A DNA stretch of 64,000 nucleotides from Methylobacterium iners (GTDB taxonomy: Bacteria; Pseudomonadota; Alphaproteobacteria; Rhizobiales; Beijerinckiaceae): contig NZ_BPQP01000033.1 of assembly GCF_022179305.1 (NCBI RefSeq), forward strand, positions 62,001 through 126,000. The letters run 5' to 3'. Below the pieces are notes generated by a model. That model was not told the DNA's origin, searched no databases, and was given only the letters and a program-made list of their open reading frames with translations. Every line of letters begins with the position of its first letter. The first letter of the stretch is position 1. Positions 1 through 8,811 of this stretch are shown in pieces. A program made the position numbers and the translations under genes.

Positions 1-2232
1 ATAGCCCTGCGCACAGGCGCAACCCTGACCCTTCAGGAAGCGGGCCTGGGCCGGTGTCTCGACGCCCTCGGCCGTGACGGCGAGGCCGAGGCTGAGACCG
101 AGCTGCAGCACGGCCGCGACGATGGCCGCGTCGTCGGCGTCGCGCTCGAGGTCGCGCACGAAGCTGCGGTCGATCTTGATCTCGTCGACCGGGTACTGCT
201 TCAGGTGGGTCAGCGAGGCGTAGCCCGTGCCGAAATCGTCGAGCGCGACGCGGATCCCGGCCCGGTGGAGCGTCTCCAGGACGGGCGCGACCCGGTCGCC
301 GTGGCCGCCGAGCAGGACGGTCTCCGTCACCTCCACACCGATCCGATCGCGGTCGAGGCCGGCGCTCGCCAGATCGGCGAGCAGGCTCTCCGCAAAGTCG
401 GCTTCGGCGAACTGCGCCGAGGACAGGTTGATGAACACGCGGCCGGGATCGAGACCCGCCCCGACCCAGCCCGCGACATCGGCGAAGATCTGCCGCATCA
501 GACACCGGCCCAGGGCGGCGCCGATCTCGGGATCGTCGAACGCGTCGGCGAAGGCGAAGGGCGCGAGCAGGCCGCGCGTGGGATGGCACCAGCGCGCCAG
601 CGCCTCGAAGCCGACGATGTCGTTCGTCTGCAGGTCGACCTTCGGCTGATAATGCGGGAGGAGGCCGCCCTCCTGGAGCGCGATGCGCATCTCCCGGATC
701 ACGGTGACCCGCTCCTCGATGCGTACTCGCAGGACGGGCGTGAACATCGTGGCACGGTTTCGGCCAGCGCCCTTCGCCGCGTAAAGGGCGAGGTCGGCGT
801 TCGTGAAGAGGTCCGCCGCGTTGCCGGCATGCTCGGGAAACAGCGCGAGCCCGAGGCTTGCCTGCGGCACCACGGTCCGGCCGGCGATCGGCAAGCCGAG
901 GCTCAGCACCGCGTGGATCTCCTCAGCGAGCGCGTGAAGTCGACAGGACGGTTGTTCCGCGTCAACCTCACAGGGTGAGATGACCACGAACTCGTCGCCC
1001 CCCAGCCGTGCAACGAGTTCGCCCGGCCGCAAGGTGCCGGCGAGACGGCGTGCGACCTCCTTGAGCAGGGTGTCGCCGGCCTCGTGCCCCAGGGTGTCGT
1101 TGACCTCCTTGAAGGCGTCGAGATCAATCAGAACGAGGCCGACATGCGAGCCCGCAGCCTCGGCCGAGGCCAGGGCGGCATCGAGGGTGACTTGGAACAG
1201 GGCCCGGTTCGGCAGACCCGTCAACGCATCGTGGTGCGCGGCCTCGCGGACCGCCTGTTCGGCGCGCTTACGGTTCGTAATGTCGACGAGGCTCGACACG
1301 ACGCAGAGCTCCCCGCCCAGTTCCACCTCCTCGGCCGAGATCAGAACGTCGCTTTCCACGCCCCCGGCCGAATGAACCGGGATCTCCAGATCGCGGACGG
1401 TGCCTTCCCGCTCGATCTCGGCCTGGACCCGCCGACGTGCCTGGATCGGCGTCAGGTCGCGCGTGGTGATGGTCCCTAGGGCCTCGCTCCCATCAATCCC
1501 GAAGAAGCGCAGAGCGGCATCGTTCATGCTCGCGATCCGGCCTGTCGCCGCGGAGGAGACCACGATCGGAATCGGTACCGCCTTGAACATCGTCTCGAAC
1601 AGGCGGCGGTTCTCCGCCAGTTCGTCATTGGCGCGGCGTCCGGCCTCGGCCGCCATCCATTCCATCCGCCGCAGCCTGTTCCCGCGGACGAGGAGAAGCA
1701 CCAGCGCGGTGTTGACCACGGCGACGGACGCGACGAGCGCCACCGGCATCGCGGGCATCGACCGCAGGACGTGCACCGTGAGCAGGGCCACCGCACAGAA
1801 CAGGGCGCTGAGCGACGTCCACCGGAAGCTCATCGGAATGACGAGCAGGTAGATCGCGGGAAGGATCAAGGTGACGAAGGGGTCGATCGTGGGGCGCAGC
1901 GTGCAGAGGGCGGCGACGGCCACGGTCGTGACGAGCGCCCAGGCGAGCAGGATGCCCTGGAGGCGCGGGAAGGTTGCGACGCTACGGGCTGCGAGGAACG
2001 AAGCCATCGAGGTCGCCATGATCGCGAGCCGGAGCGGAAACGTCTCCCAGAACCCTCCACGATCGGCGTAGTACCAGTCAGACCCGATGATCAGCGCGTA
2101 GAGGAACGCCCCGGCGGCGAAGATCAGCCGGGCGTGGCGCCGCGTCTCCGGCAGGCGCTCGGCCTGAAACGCCGCTTCCCGCTCGGGCGCGGCGAACTCG
2201 CCGCCTATGATGCTGAGTCGGTCGGAGCACAT
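1..2232 (-). CDS. Membrane-bound PAS-GGDEF-EAL cyclic-di-GMP signalling protein (3' end cut by window edge)
   Basis: The reverse frame reads open from an ATG at 2232 to the window edge, giving 744 codons with no stop, so the C-terminus lies outside. An in-frame TGA sits five codons upstream of the ATG, which fixes the start. About six hydrophobic segments occupy residues 30-190, followed by a PAS-like region (about 205-330), a GGDEF domain with an intact GGDEF motif at 411-415, and an EAL domain with EAL at 543-545. The EAL part keeps the residues expected for phosphodiesterase activity: FINLS, EVTE, DDFGTGYA, KIDRSF, EGVE and QGY. By family knowledge GGDEF domains make and EAL domains hydrolyse c-di-GMP. 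Both look catalytically competent here, so the net activity cannot be read from sequence. The membrane part probably senses an unknown signal. Assignment of the class is firm; its physiological role is unknown. Confidence 0.93.
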   Translation of the reverse strand, partial: MCSDRLSIIGGEFAAPEREAAFQAERLPETRRHARLIFAAGAFLYALIIGSDWYYADRGGFWETFPLRLAIMATSMASFLAARSVATFPRLQGILLAWALVTTVAVAALCTLRPTIDPFVTLILPAIYLLVIPMSFRWTSLSALFCAVALLTVHVLRSMPAMPVALVASVAVVNTALVLLLVRGNRLRRMEWMAAEAGRRANDELAENRRLFETMFKAVPIPIVVSSAATGRIASMNDAALRFFGIDGSEALGTITTRDLTPIQARRRVQAEIEREGTVRDLEIPVHSAGGVESDVLISAEEVELGGELCVVSSLVDITNRKRAEQAVREAAHHDALTGLPNRALFQVTLDAALASAEAAGSHVGLVLIDLDAFKEVNDTLGHEAGDTLLKEVARRLAGTLRPGELVARLGGDEFVVISPCEVDAEQPSCRLHALAEEIHAVLSLGLPIAGRTVVPQASLGLALFPEHAGNAADLFTNADLALYAAKGAGRNRATMFTPVLRVRIEERVTVIREMRIALQEGGLLPHYQPKVDLQTNDIVGFEALARWCHPTRGLLAPFAFADAFDDPEIGAALGRCLMRQIFADVAGWVGAGLDPGRVFINLSSAQFAEADFAESLLADLASAGLDRDRIGVEVTETVLLGGHGDRVAPVLETLHRAGIRVALDDFGTGYASLTHLKQYPVDEIKIDRSFVRDLERDADDAAIVAAVLQLGLSLGLAVTAEGVETPAQARFLKGQGCACAQGY

Positions 2233-2268
2233 GCCGCCCGACAATCACGGCAATGTGTATGATCCGGG

Positions 2269-3012
2269 TTAAGACGCTGCCGGATCGCCGCGCTTGCGCC
2301 GAAGGGTACGCAGAGCGCCCCGGAAGGTGCGCACATCCTGCTCCGTCATCGCCATGCGGTGGAGCATGTCGCGCATGTTGCGGGCGATGACGTCGCGCTT
2401 CTCCGGGGGGTAGAACCCGGCATCATCCAGCGCCTCTTCGAGGCTCGCGAACAGCGAGAGCAGCGCCTCGCGCGTGGCCGGGGGCGACAGCATCTCGCCC
2501 GTGAAGGGCAGCCGGGCGAGGCCGGCCGTGCGGCGCCACTCGTATCCCACCAGCAGCACCGCCTGGGCGAGGTTGAGCGAGGGAAAATCCGGCGAGACGG
2601 GGAAGGTGATGATGGCGTCGGCAAGCGAGACCTCCTCGTTCGTCAGCCCCACCCGCTCGCGGCCGAACAGGATGCCGACCCGCTGGCCGGCTCGGGCCCC
2701 GACATCCGCCATCGCCTCGTCCGGCGCGAAGACCCGCTTCATCTGCCCGCGCTCACGTGCCGTCGTCGCCAGCACGCGGTGGAGGTCCGCGATGGCCTCC
2801 GGCACGGTGGCGTAGATCGCCGCGCCGTCGAGGACATGCGTCGCGCCCGAGGCCGCCTCGCGCACGCCCTTCTTCGGCCAGCCGTTCTTGGGCGCCACGA
2901 GCCGCAATTCGGACAGGCCGAAATTCGCCATGGCGCGAGCCGTCATGCCGATGTTCTCGGCAAGCTGCGGCTCGACCAGGATGACGACGGGCGCGGCGCT
3001 CGGAGGGGGCAT
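2269..3012 (-). CDS. trmJ: SpoU/TrmH-family RNA 2'-O-methyltransferase, TrmJ-like
   Basis: The 247-residue protein opens with the SPOUT signature VVILVEPQLAENIGMTARAM and ends its catalytic part with the SAM-knot segment around FPSLNLAQAV, both typical of TrmJ-type enzymes. TrmJ 2'-O-methylates position 32 in the anticodon loop of several tRNAs, using S-adenosylmethionine in the cytoplasm. Length matches TrmJ (about 240-260 residues), and a short helical C-terminal extension follows the SPOUT domain as in that family. The gene starts 10 bases after the stop of the Fae paralogue on the same strand, so the two are probably co-transcribed. A related rRNA methyltransferase specificity cannot be excluded from sequence alone. 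Confidence 0.88.
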   Translation of the reverse strand: MPPPSAAPVVILVEPQLAENIGMTARAMANFGLSELRLVAPKNGWPKKGVREAASGATHVLDGAAIYATVPEAIADLHRVLATTARERGQMKRVFAPDEAMADVGARAGQRVGILFGRERVGLTNEEVSLADAIITFPVSPDFPSLNLAQAVLLVGYEWRRTAGLARLPFTGEMLSPPATREALLSLFASLEEALDDAGFYPPEKRDVIARNMRDMLHRMAMTEQDVRTFRGALRTLRRKRGDPAAS

Positions 3013-3022
3013 CGGCCCGCGC

Positions 3023-3571
3023 TCAGATCTTTCCGTCGAGGCCCATCTGGTAGTACTTGTGGACGATCCTGTCCTGGTTCTCGAGGAGCCAGTCGATCGA
3101 GGGCTCGTTGGCCATGGCCTTGCGGATCGCCTCGGTCATGCCCTTGCGCTGGATCTCGAACAAAGCCTTGTGATCGACGCTCTCGGCCTCGATCACGCCG
3201 GGGCTGAGCCAGACCGAGCAGATGATCCCGAGATCGTTGGCGCGGTCCTTCGGGATGTAGCCGGCGCGCACCGCGTCGAGCACGCCGTTGGCGATCGCGA
3301 ACTGGACCGTGCCCATCAGGATCGAGGTGTATTTCGAGGTCTCGACGCTGACCTTCGAGACGCAGAGCGTCACCGGCCGCACCATGATGTCGGTGTTGAG
3401 GAGCGCGAAGACGCGGCTGTGGCCGACGACCTGATCGCCCGTTAGCGTGGCGAGCGCAGTGCCGACCGGCCCGTCGAGCTCTCCGATGATCACCTCGGGC
3501 TCGGAAGCGGTGTTGGGCGGTCCGCCCGCGACCAGAGCCTCGCCGGCCCGCAGGATGATGCGCTCGCTCAT
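3023..3571 (-). CDS. Formaldehyde-activating enzyme (Fae) paralogue with altered active site
   Basis: The 182-residue product follows the Fae fold from end to end: a GEALV start, an IIG segment near residue 28-30, and the long central and C-terminal helices. I chose ATG 3571 because the frame upstream lacks Fae-like sequence and residue 1 then lines up with known Fae N-termini. Canonical Fae condenses formaldehyde with tetrahydromethanopterin and has a conserved His just before the IIG segment. Here that position is Glu24 in the context [10 protein letters not shown], so the standard chemistry is doubtful. Methylobacteria carry Fae homologues besides the main fae, and this is probably one of them; it is not the principal enzyme. 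It is the first gene of a unit with trmJ and is divergent from icd. A role in binding a pterin or in C1 sensing is inference. Confidence 0.85.
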   Translation of the reverse strand: MSERIILRAGEALVAGGPPNTASEPEVIIGELDGPVGTALATLTGDQVVGHSRVFALLNTDIMVRPVTLCVSKVSVETSKYTSILMGTVQFAIANGVLDAVRAGYIPKDRANDLGIICSVWLSPGVIEAESVDHKALFEIQRKGMTEAIRKAMANEPSIDWLLENQDRIVHKYYQMGLDGKI

Positions 3572-3767
3572 GATATCCGCCGTTCTTCGTGAAGGAGGGC
3601 GCAGATTCCCGTCAGTGGCGCGGATGTCTAGCCTCGGCCAGGATTTTCCGCTCACAGGTCGTGGGCCGCAGGCACGCCTTTCGCGTCGTTGTGCACCGCG
3701 CTATGACGCCCGCACGCGGCGCGGCCCCTCCCTCGACCGCGCGGTTCGAGAAAGGCTTGTGAGCACC

Positions 3768-4979
3768 ATGTCGAAGATCAAGGTGGCGAACCCGGTCGTC
3801 GAGCTCGACGGCGACGAGATGACCCGGATCATCTGGGCCGAGATCAAGGACAAGCTCATCCATCCCTATCTCGACGTCGACCTCGAATATTACGACCTCG
3901 GCGTCGAGCACCGGGACGCAACGGGCGACCAGGTCACGATCGATGCGGCCAACGCGATCAAGCGCCACGGCGTCGGCGTGAAATGCGCCACGATCACGCC
4001 CGACGAGCAGCGGGTGAAGGAATTTGGCCTGAAGGAGATGTGGAAGTCGCCCAACGGCACCATCCGCAACATCCTCGGCGGCGTCATCTTCCGCGAGCCG
4101 ATCATCTGCAAGAACGTGCCGCGCCTGGTGCCGGGCTGGACGCAGCCGATCGTGGTCGGACGCCACGCCTACGGCGACCAGTACCGCGCCACCGACTTCA
4201 AGGTGCCGGGCAAGGGCCGTCTCTCGATCAAGTTCGAGGGCGAGGACGGCACCGTGATCGAGAAGGAGGTCTTCAAGTTCCCCGAGGCCGGCGTCGCGAT
4301 GGCGATGTACAACCTCGACGACTCGATCCGCGACTTCGCCCGGGCCTCGCTGAACTACGGTCTCAACCGCAAGTATCCGGTCTATCTCTCGACCAAGAAC
4401 ACCATCCTCAAGGCCTATGACGGCCGCTTCAAGGACCTGTTCCAGGAGGTGTTCGACAACGAGTTCAAGTCGCGCTTCGACGCCCTCGGGATCGTCTACG
4501 AGCATCGGCTCATCGACGACATGGTCGCCTCGGCCCTGAAATGGTCGGGCGGCTACGTCTGGGCCTGCAAGAACTACGACGGCGACGTCCAGTCCGACAC
4601 GGTCGCACAGGGCTTCGGCTCGCTCGGCCTGATGACCTCGGTGCTGCTCACCCCCGACGGCCGGACCGTGGAGGCCGAGGCCGCCCACGGCACGGTGACG
4701 CGCCACTACCGCGAGCACCAGAAGGGCAAGGAGACGAGCACGAACTCCATCGCCTCGATCTTCGCCTGGAGCCGCGGCCTCGCGCACCGGGCCAAGCTCG
4801 ACGACAACGCGGACCTGGCGAAGTTCGCCAACACCCTCGAGACGGTCTGCGTCGACACGGTCGAGAAGGGCTTCATGACCAAGGACCTCGCCCTCCTCGT
4901 CGGCCCCGACCAGAAGTGGCTCTCGACCACGGGCTTCCTCGACAAGGTGGACGAGCACCTGAAGACCGCGATGGCGTAA
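3768..4979 (+). CDS. icd: NADP-dependent isocitrate dehydrogenase (type II, mammalian-like)
   Basis: The 403-residue protein oxidatively decarboxylates isocitrate to 2-oxoglutarate in the TCA cycle, producing NADPH. It begins [20 protein letters not shown], the hallmark N-terminus of the homodimeric, eukaryote-like NADP-IDH common in alphaproteobacteria rather than the E. coli type. Further matches are the SPNGTIRN substrate-binding segment, the IDDMVA region and the [16 protein letters not shown] stretch that contacts NADP. ATG 3768 is preceded by a GAGAAAGG ribosome-binding site; the open frame extends far upstream but that part is not conserved-looking. It is transcribed away from the Fae paralogue and ends just before a perfect 9-bp GC-rich hairpin that may serve as its 3' structure. 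Confidence 0.97.
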   Translation: MSKIKVANPVVELDGDEMTRIIWAEIKDKLIHPYLDVDLEYYDLGVEHRDATGDQVTIDAANAIKRHGVGVKCATITPDEQRVKEFGLKEMWKSPNGTIRNILGGVIFREPIICKNVPRLVPGWTQPIVVGRHAYGDQYRATDFKVPGKGRLSIKFEGEDGTVIEKEVFKFPEAGVAMAMYNLDDSIRDFARASLNYGLNRKYPVYLSTKNTILKAYDGRFKDLFQEVFDNEFKSRFDALGIVYEHRLIDDMVASALKWSGGYVWACKNYDGDVQSDTVAQGFGSLGLMTSVLLTPDGRTVEAEAAHGTVTRHYREHQKGKETSTNSIASIFAWSRGLAHRAKLDDNADLAKFANTLETVCVDTVEKGFMTKDLALLVGPDQKWLSTTGFLDKVDEHLKTAMA

Positions 4980-4991
4980 GGGTTCGCCGAA

Positions 4992-5015
4992 CCCTCCCCC
5001 CTTTGCGGGGGAGGG
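4992..5015. repeat. GC-rich hairpin CCCTCCCCC/GGGGGAGGG between icd and the next gene
   Basis: A perfect 9-bp inverted repeat (4992-5000 with 5007-5015) has a six-base loop CTTTGC. No T-run follows, so it is not a classical intrinsic terminator, though it could stop 3' decay or aid termination between the convergent genes. Very similar CCCTCCC/GGGAGGG hairpins occur between eda and edd, which suggests a dispersed intergenic repeat. Confidence 0.7.
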
Positions 5016-5026
5016 AAGGTTCCGCG

Positions 5027-5338
5027 CTAACCCTTCGCCGCGTTGCGTTTCCGCGTCTCCGCCGCCTTCCTCGCGGAAGCCGAGCGCTGCTCCGCCGTCC
5101 GCGAAGCAGACGCCTTGCCGCCGACGGCGCCGCCACGATGCGCGACGGGGTGGCCAGTAGATTTGCCCCGGCCAGACCCGCCGGGATGCTTGCCGCCGCC
5201 GTCGTCCTTGTTGACCGTGGCCCAGGCGCGCGACTCGGCCTCCTTCTCCGGCACGCCGCGCTCCACGTACGAGTCCATGATGTGCTCGGCCTTGCGCACC
5301 TGCTTGTCCGTGTATTTCGACTTGTCGCCCTGGGGCAT
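5027..5338 (-). CDS. Small basic conserved protein, function unknown (resembles proteins annotated as plasmid stabilisation protein)
   Basis: This 103-residue protein starts MPQGDKSKYTDKQVRKAEHI and has a helical N-terminal half (residues 5-45) containing an ESRAWATVNK segment, then a Gly/Lys-rich low-complexity tail ending in many Lys, Arg and Ala residues. I recognise the N-terminal pattern from a family widely labelled 'plasmid stabilisation protein', a label with little experimental support. There is no signal peptide or membrane segment. The strongly basic tail suggests nucleic-acid contact, which is inference. A good ribosome-binding site (GAGGGAGGG) lies just before ATG 5338. It is convergent with icd, and it is followed downstream on its own strand only by the icd 3' end, so it appears to be monocistronic. 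Confidence 0.75.
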   Translation of the reverse strand: MPQGDKSKYTDKQVRKAEHIMDSYVERGVPEKEAESRAWATVNKDDGGGKHPGGSGRGKSTGHPVAHRGGAVGGKASASRTAEQRSASARKAAETRKRNAAKG

Positions 5339-5532
5339 GCCGCCCTCCCTCTGACGCCCCCACTCCGGCTCACGCCGGCTCAGCCGCCAAGACGAGCGTC
5401 GGCGCGGCTGAACGGCCCGGCAGGCGGGCGAGGCTTGTTCGGGACGTCAACCGCCGATCCTTGGCACCGGTTCGCGGTCGACGCATCCCGTCGAAGCGCC
5501 GCATCGGCGCCGTCGGAGAGCGACGCCTCAGG

Positions 5533-7809
5533 TCACTCCTCCGCCACGCCGAAGCGCACGCTGTCGATGTTGGCCCGTTCGAAAGCCTGCATGACGTGCT
5601 GGTAGGAGCGCTCCCCCTCGCTCACCGCCTCGCCCTTGGTCGATTCCGGACGGAGCACGAACATCAGCATCGAGCGGCCGGTGACGTCGTAGCGCTCGCT
5701 GATCCCGACATCGGCTGCCTTCTGGTCGTCGGGCAGGTTGGTGTCGAGGAGCCGGGTCCAGGCCGCGCCGCCGAGGGAGGCGGGAAGCGTGAACGAGACC
5801 ATGTCGTGATAGGCGTTGTAGAGAAGCAGGAGCGTCGCATCGCTGCCGCGGCGCTGGATGCCGGTGGCCTGCGCCCGCCCATCGAGCAGGACGGCGATCG
5901 AGCGCGCCTCACCCTGGCCCCAGTTCTCCGGCGTCATCTCCTCGCCCGTCGGCGACAGCCAGGTCACGTCCTTGACCCCGAGATCCTCGTCGAAGGCGCC
6001 CGTGAGGAAGCGTCCGCGGGTGAGGATCGGCAGCGCCGCGCGCAGGTGCATCAGCCGCTGCGTGAAGGCGGCGAGGTCGCGCTCGTCGTGGCCGATCGCA
6101 CCCCAGTCGACCCAGGAGACCTCGTTGTCCTGGCAATAGGCGTTGTTGTTGCCGCCCTGGCTGCGCGCGAACTCGTCGCCGGCCAGCAGCATCGGCGTGC
6201 CCCGCGACAGGAACAGGGTCGCCAGCATGTTGCGCATCTGGCGCAGTCGCACGGCGCGGATCTCGGGATCGTCGGTCGGTCCCTCGACGCCGTAATTGTA
6301 GGACAGGTTGTGCGAGTGCCCGTCGCGTCCCTCCTCGCCGTTCGCGAGGTTGTGCTTCTCGTTGTACGAAACCGTGTCGTTCAGCGTGAAGCCGTCGTGG
6401 GCCGTGATGAAGTTGACCGAGGCCCAGGGCTTGCGCCCGCGCTTGTCGAACTTGTCGGCCGAGCCCGTGATGCGCGCGGCGAGCGACGGCAAGAGGCCGG
6501 CGTCACCCCGCCAATAGCCGCGCACGTCGTCGCGAAAGCGGTCGTTCCACTCCGCCCAGCCCGGCGGGAAGCCGCCGACCTGGTAGCCGCCGGGGCCGCA
6601 ATCCCAGGGCTCGGCGATGAGCTTGACGCCGTTCAGCACCGGGTCCTGCCGGCAGGTATCGAGGAAGCCGCCGCCCTCGTCGAAGCCGTGCGGCTCGCGC
6701 CCCAGGATGGTGGCGAGGTCGAAGCGGAAGCCGTCGACCCGCATCTCGGTGGCCCAGTAGCGCAAGCTGTCCGTCACGAGCTGCAGCACGCGCGGATGGG
6801 ACAGGTTGAAGGTGTTCCCGGTGCCGGTGTCGTTGATGTAGTAGCGCGCATCGCCCGGCAGCAGCCGGTAGTAGGAGGTGTTGTCGACGCCCTTGAAGGA
6901 CAGCGTCGGCCCGCGCTCGTTGCCCTCCGCGGTGTGATTGTAGACGACGTCGAGGATCACCTCGAGGCCGGCCCCGTGCATGCGGGCCACCATCTCCTTG
7001 AACTCCGAGAAGGCGAAGTCCGGCACGGCGGCGTAGCGGCGGGCGGGGGTAAAGAACGAGATCGTGTTGTAGCCCCAGTAGTTCACGAGGTCCTTCTGCT
7101 GCAGGTAATCGTCCTGCACGAAGGCGTGGACCGGCAGGAGCTCCACGGAGGTTACGCCGAGGCTCTTGATGTAGTCGAGCACCGCCGGGTTGCTCAGGCC
7201 CGCATAGGTGCCGCGCAGGCGCTCGGGCACGGCGGGGTGCAGCTTGGTGAACCCCTTCACGTGGGTCTCGTAGAAGATCGTCTTCTCCCACGGGATATGC
7301 GGCTTGCGGTCCCGCCCCCAGGTGAAGGCCGGATCGATCACGCGCGAGCGCCGGGTGAAGGGTGCCGAATCCCGCTCGTCGAAGGTGAGGTCGTCGCCGC
7401 TCTCCATCTGGTAACCGAAGAGGGCCGGGTTCCAGGTGATCGAACCGACGAGACCCTTGGCGTAGGGGTCGATGAGGAGCTTGTTCGGGTTGAAGCGATG
7501 ACCGGCACGCGGCTCGTAGGGACCGTGCACGCGGTAGCCGTAGATCGTGCCGGGCCGCGCGTCGGGCAGGTAGCCGTGCCAGATCTCGTCGGTGTATTCG
7601 GGCAGCGGGATCCGCTCGATCTCGCGCTCGCCGGCATCGTCGAACAGGCAGAGCTCGACCTTGGTCGCGTGAGCGGAGAACAGGGCGAAGTTGACGCCGA
7701 GCCCGTCCCAATTGGCGCCCAGAGGATAGGGCAGGCCCTCCCGGATGCGCGAGCGCGCGGCGCGGACCAGCGAAGTCGTCTGCGTCTCGAAGCCCGTGTC
7801 GTCGGCCAT
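5533..7809 (-). CDS. glgX: Glycogen debranching enzyme GlgX (GH13)
   Basis: The 758-residue protein cleaves alpha-1,6 branch points of limit-dextrin glycogen in the cytoplasm. An N-terminal CBM48-like beta domain (about 20-130) contains GYRVHGPYEP and FNPNKLLIDPYAK, typical of GlgX/isoamylase. The catalytic barrel shows all four GH13 regions: DVVYNHT, GFRFDLATILGRE with the nucleophile Asp, LIAEPWDCGPGGYQVG with the acid/base Glu, and TAHDGFTLND. Length is slightly above the usual 650-710 because of a C-terminal beta domain. ATG 7809 follows a CGGAGCG site. No other glycogen gene is adjacent, so it seems to be a stand-alone locus. It is divergent from the SHOCT-domain gene across about 250 bases that contain no other gene. 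Confidence 0.96.
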   Translation of the reverse strand: MADDTGFETQTTSLVRAARSRIREGLPYPLGANWDGLGVNFALFSAHATKVELCLFDDAGEREIERIPLPEYTDEIWHGYLPDARPGTIYGYRVHGPYEPRAGHRFNPNKLLIDPYAKGLVGSITWNPALFGYQMESGDDLTFDERDSAPFTRRSRVIDPAFTWGRDRKPHIPWEKTIFYETHVKGFTKLHPAVPERLRGTYAGLSNPAVLDYIKSLGVTSVELLPVHAFVQDDYLQQKDLVNYWGYNTISFFTPARRYAAVPDFAFSEFKEMVARMHGAGLEVILDVVYNHTAEGNERGPTLSFKGVDNTSYYRLLPGDARYYINDTGTGNTFNLSHPRVLQLVTDSLRYWATEMRVDGFRFDLATILGREPHGFDEGGGFLDTCRQDPVLNGVKLIAEPWDCGPGGYQVGGFPPGWAEWNDRFRDDVRGYWRGDAGLLPSLAARITGSADKFDKRGRKPWASVNFITAHDGFTLNDTVSYNEKHNLANGEEGRDGHSHNLSYNYGVEGPTDDPEIRAVRLRQMRNMLATLFLSRGTPMLLAGDEFARSQGGNNNAYCQDNEVSWVDWGAIGHDERDLAAFTQRLMHLRAALPILTRGRFLTGAFDEDLGVKDVTWLSPTGEEMTPENWGQGEARSIAVLLDGRAQATGIQRRGSDATLLLLYNAYHDMVSFTLPASLGGAAWTRLLDTNLPDDQKAADVGISERYDVTGRSMLMFVLRPESTKGEAVSEGERSYQHVMQAFERANIDSVRFGVAEE

Positions 7810-8060
7810 GTTCGCTCCGGTTGCCGGTTGATGTGTTGGGATCGCCGCGAGGGGCGTCGTACTCCCACGGCTGACGGAACGCTTACGCTTGCGCGGAAGG
7901 TCCGGGCGCCGGGAAATTTTTGCCGCGGTGCGCTGGGCGGGCGGTCGCCGCGGCCCGGCCGGAACGGCCGCGGACGCGCGGCGTTCGCGACAGAGCCTGT
8001 GGGTGATCAGCGTTCCGCGGACAGTGCTTGTCGCCGACCGAAGCCCAAGGAGCGAAGGCC

Positions 8061-8801
8061 ATGACCGACGAAGATCCCGACCGCCCCGCCGCCGGATTGC
8101 GGGCCGTGGCCGATCGGCACGGCGTCAGCCTGGAGGCGGTCCGTCACCTCCTCCGCGCCCTGGAGGCCGGCCACGGCACCATGGCGCAGTTCGACCATCC
8201 CGATCTCGGCGGCTTTGGCCAGTGGTCGGCGGGCGGCATGATCATGATCGGCCAGATGTTCGATTCCGGGCTCAAGGCGCGGGTGGCCGCCCTGTGCGAT
8301 GAGCTTTCCCGCTCCCTGCCCGTCGCCGCCTGGGGCGAGGCCAGGGGCGGAGGCTGGTGGCCGCCCGAACTCGGGCAGCCGGCGACCTCGGGCGCCCAGA
8401 ACGCTATGCGCTACGCCTACTTCCCGCGGCACCGCAGGCTCGCCGTGGAGATCGACGGCCGGCTCGCCGTCTACGATACCGGCGAGCACGAAATCAGCGG
8501 CGTGTCCCAGGCGCAGGGCGGCGGCCAGAGCCTCCGCTTCACCGGGCGGGGCGGCGCCGTGGACCTCGCCGCCTTGACGCAACTCGACGGGTCCGGTCCC
8601 GCGGTGGCACCGGTACCTGCGGAGCCGAGCAGGCCGTCGCCGCCCTCGATGCCCTCCCCTCCCGCCGATGTGCCGACGCCGCCCACCGTCCAGGGCGACA
8701 TCCTGTCCACGCTGGAGCGGCTCGCGGAACTTCACCGCAAGGGCGTGCTGACTGAGCAGGAATTCACCGCCAAGAAGGCGGAGCTTCTGGCGCGGCTGTA
8801 G
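8061..8801 (+). CDS. SHOCT-domain protein of unknown function
   Basis: The 246-residue soluble protein has an N-terminal helical region (10-40) similar in feel to short DNA- or protein-binding helices, a Gly/Trp-rich middle domain (about 50-175) with WSAGGMIMIGQMFD and WWPPELG, a Pro/Ser linker (195-220), and a C-terminal SHOCT motif (ILSTLERLAELHRKGVLTEQEFTAKKAELL). SHOCT is a short C-terminal helical hairpin found in many bacterial proteins and is thought to mediate oligomerisation. The linker joins a folded domain to this tail. ATG 8061 is preceded by AAGGAGCG, which decides it over the upstream in-frame ATG. The middle domain is one I do not recognise. The next gene is convergent and only 10 bases away. 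Confidence 0.8.
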   Translation: MTDEDPDRPAAGLRAVADRHGVSLEAVRHLLRALEAGHGTMAQFDHPDLGGFGQWSAGGMIMIGQMFDSGLKARVAALCDELSRSLPVAAWGEARGGGWWPPELGQPATSGAQNAMRYAYFPRHRRLAVEIDGRLAVYDTGEHEISGVSQAQGGGQSLRFTGRGGAVDLAALTQLDGSGPAVAPVPAEPSRPSPPSMPSPPADVPTPPTVQGDILSTLERLAELHRKGVLTEQEFTAKKAELLARL

Positions 8802-8811
8802 GACCGCGCCG

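Noticed and set aside
5461-8064. Open frame of 867 codons opposite glgX
   Set aside because: It overlaps a clear glgX fully in antisense and has no recognisable domain.
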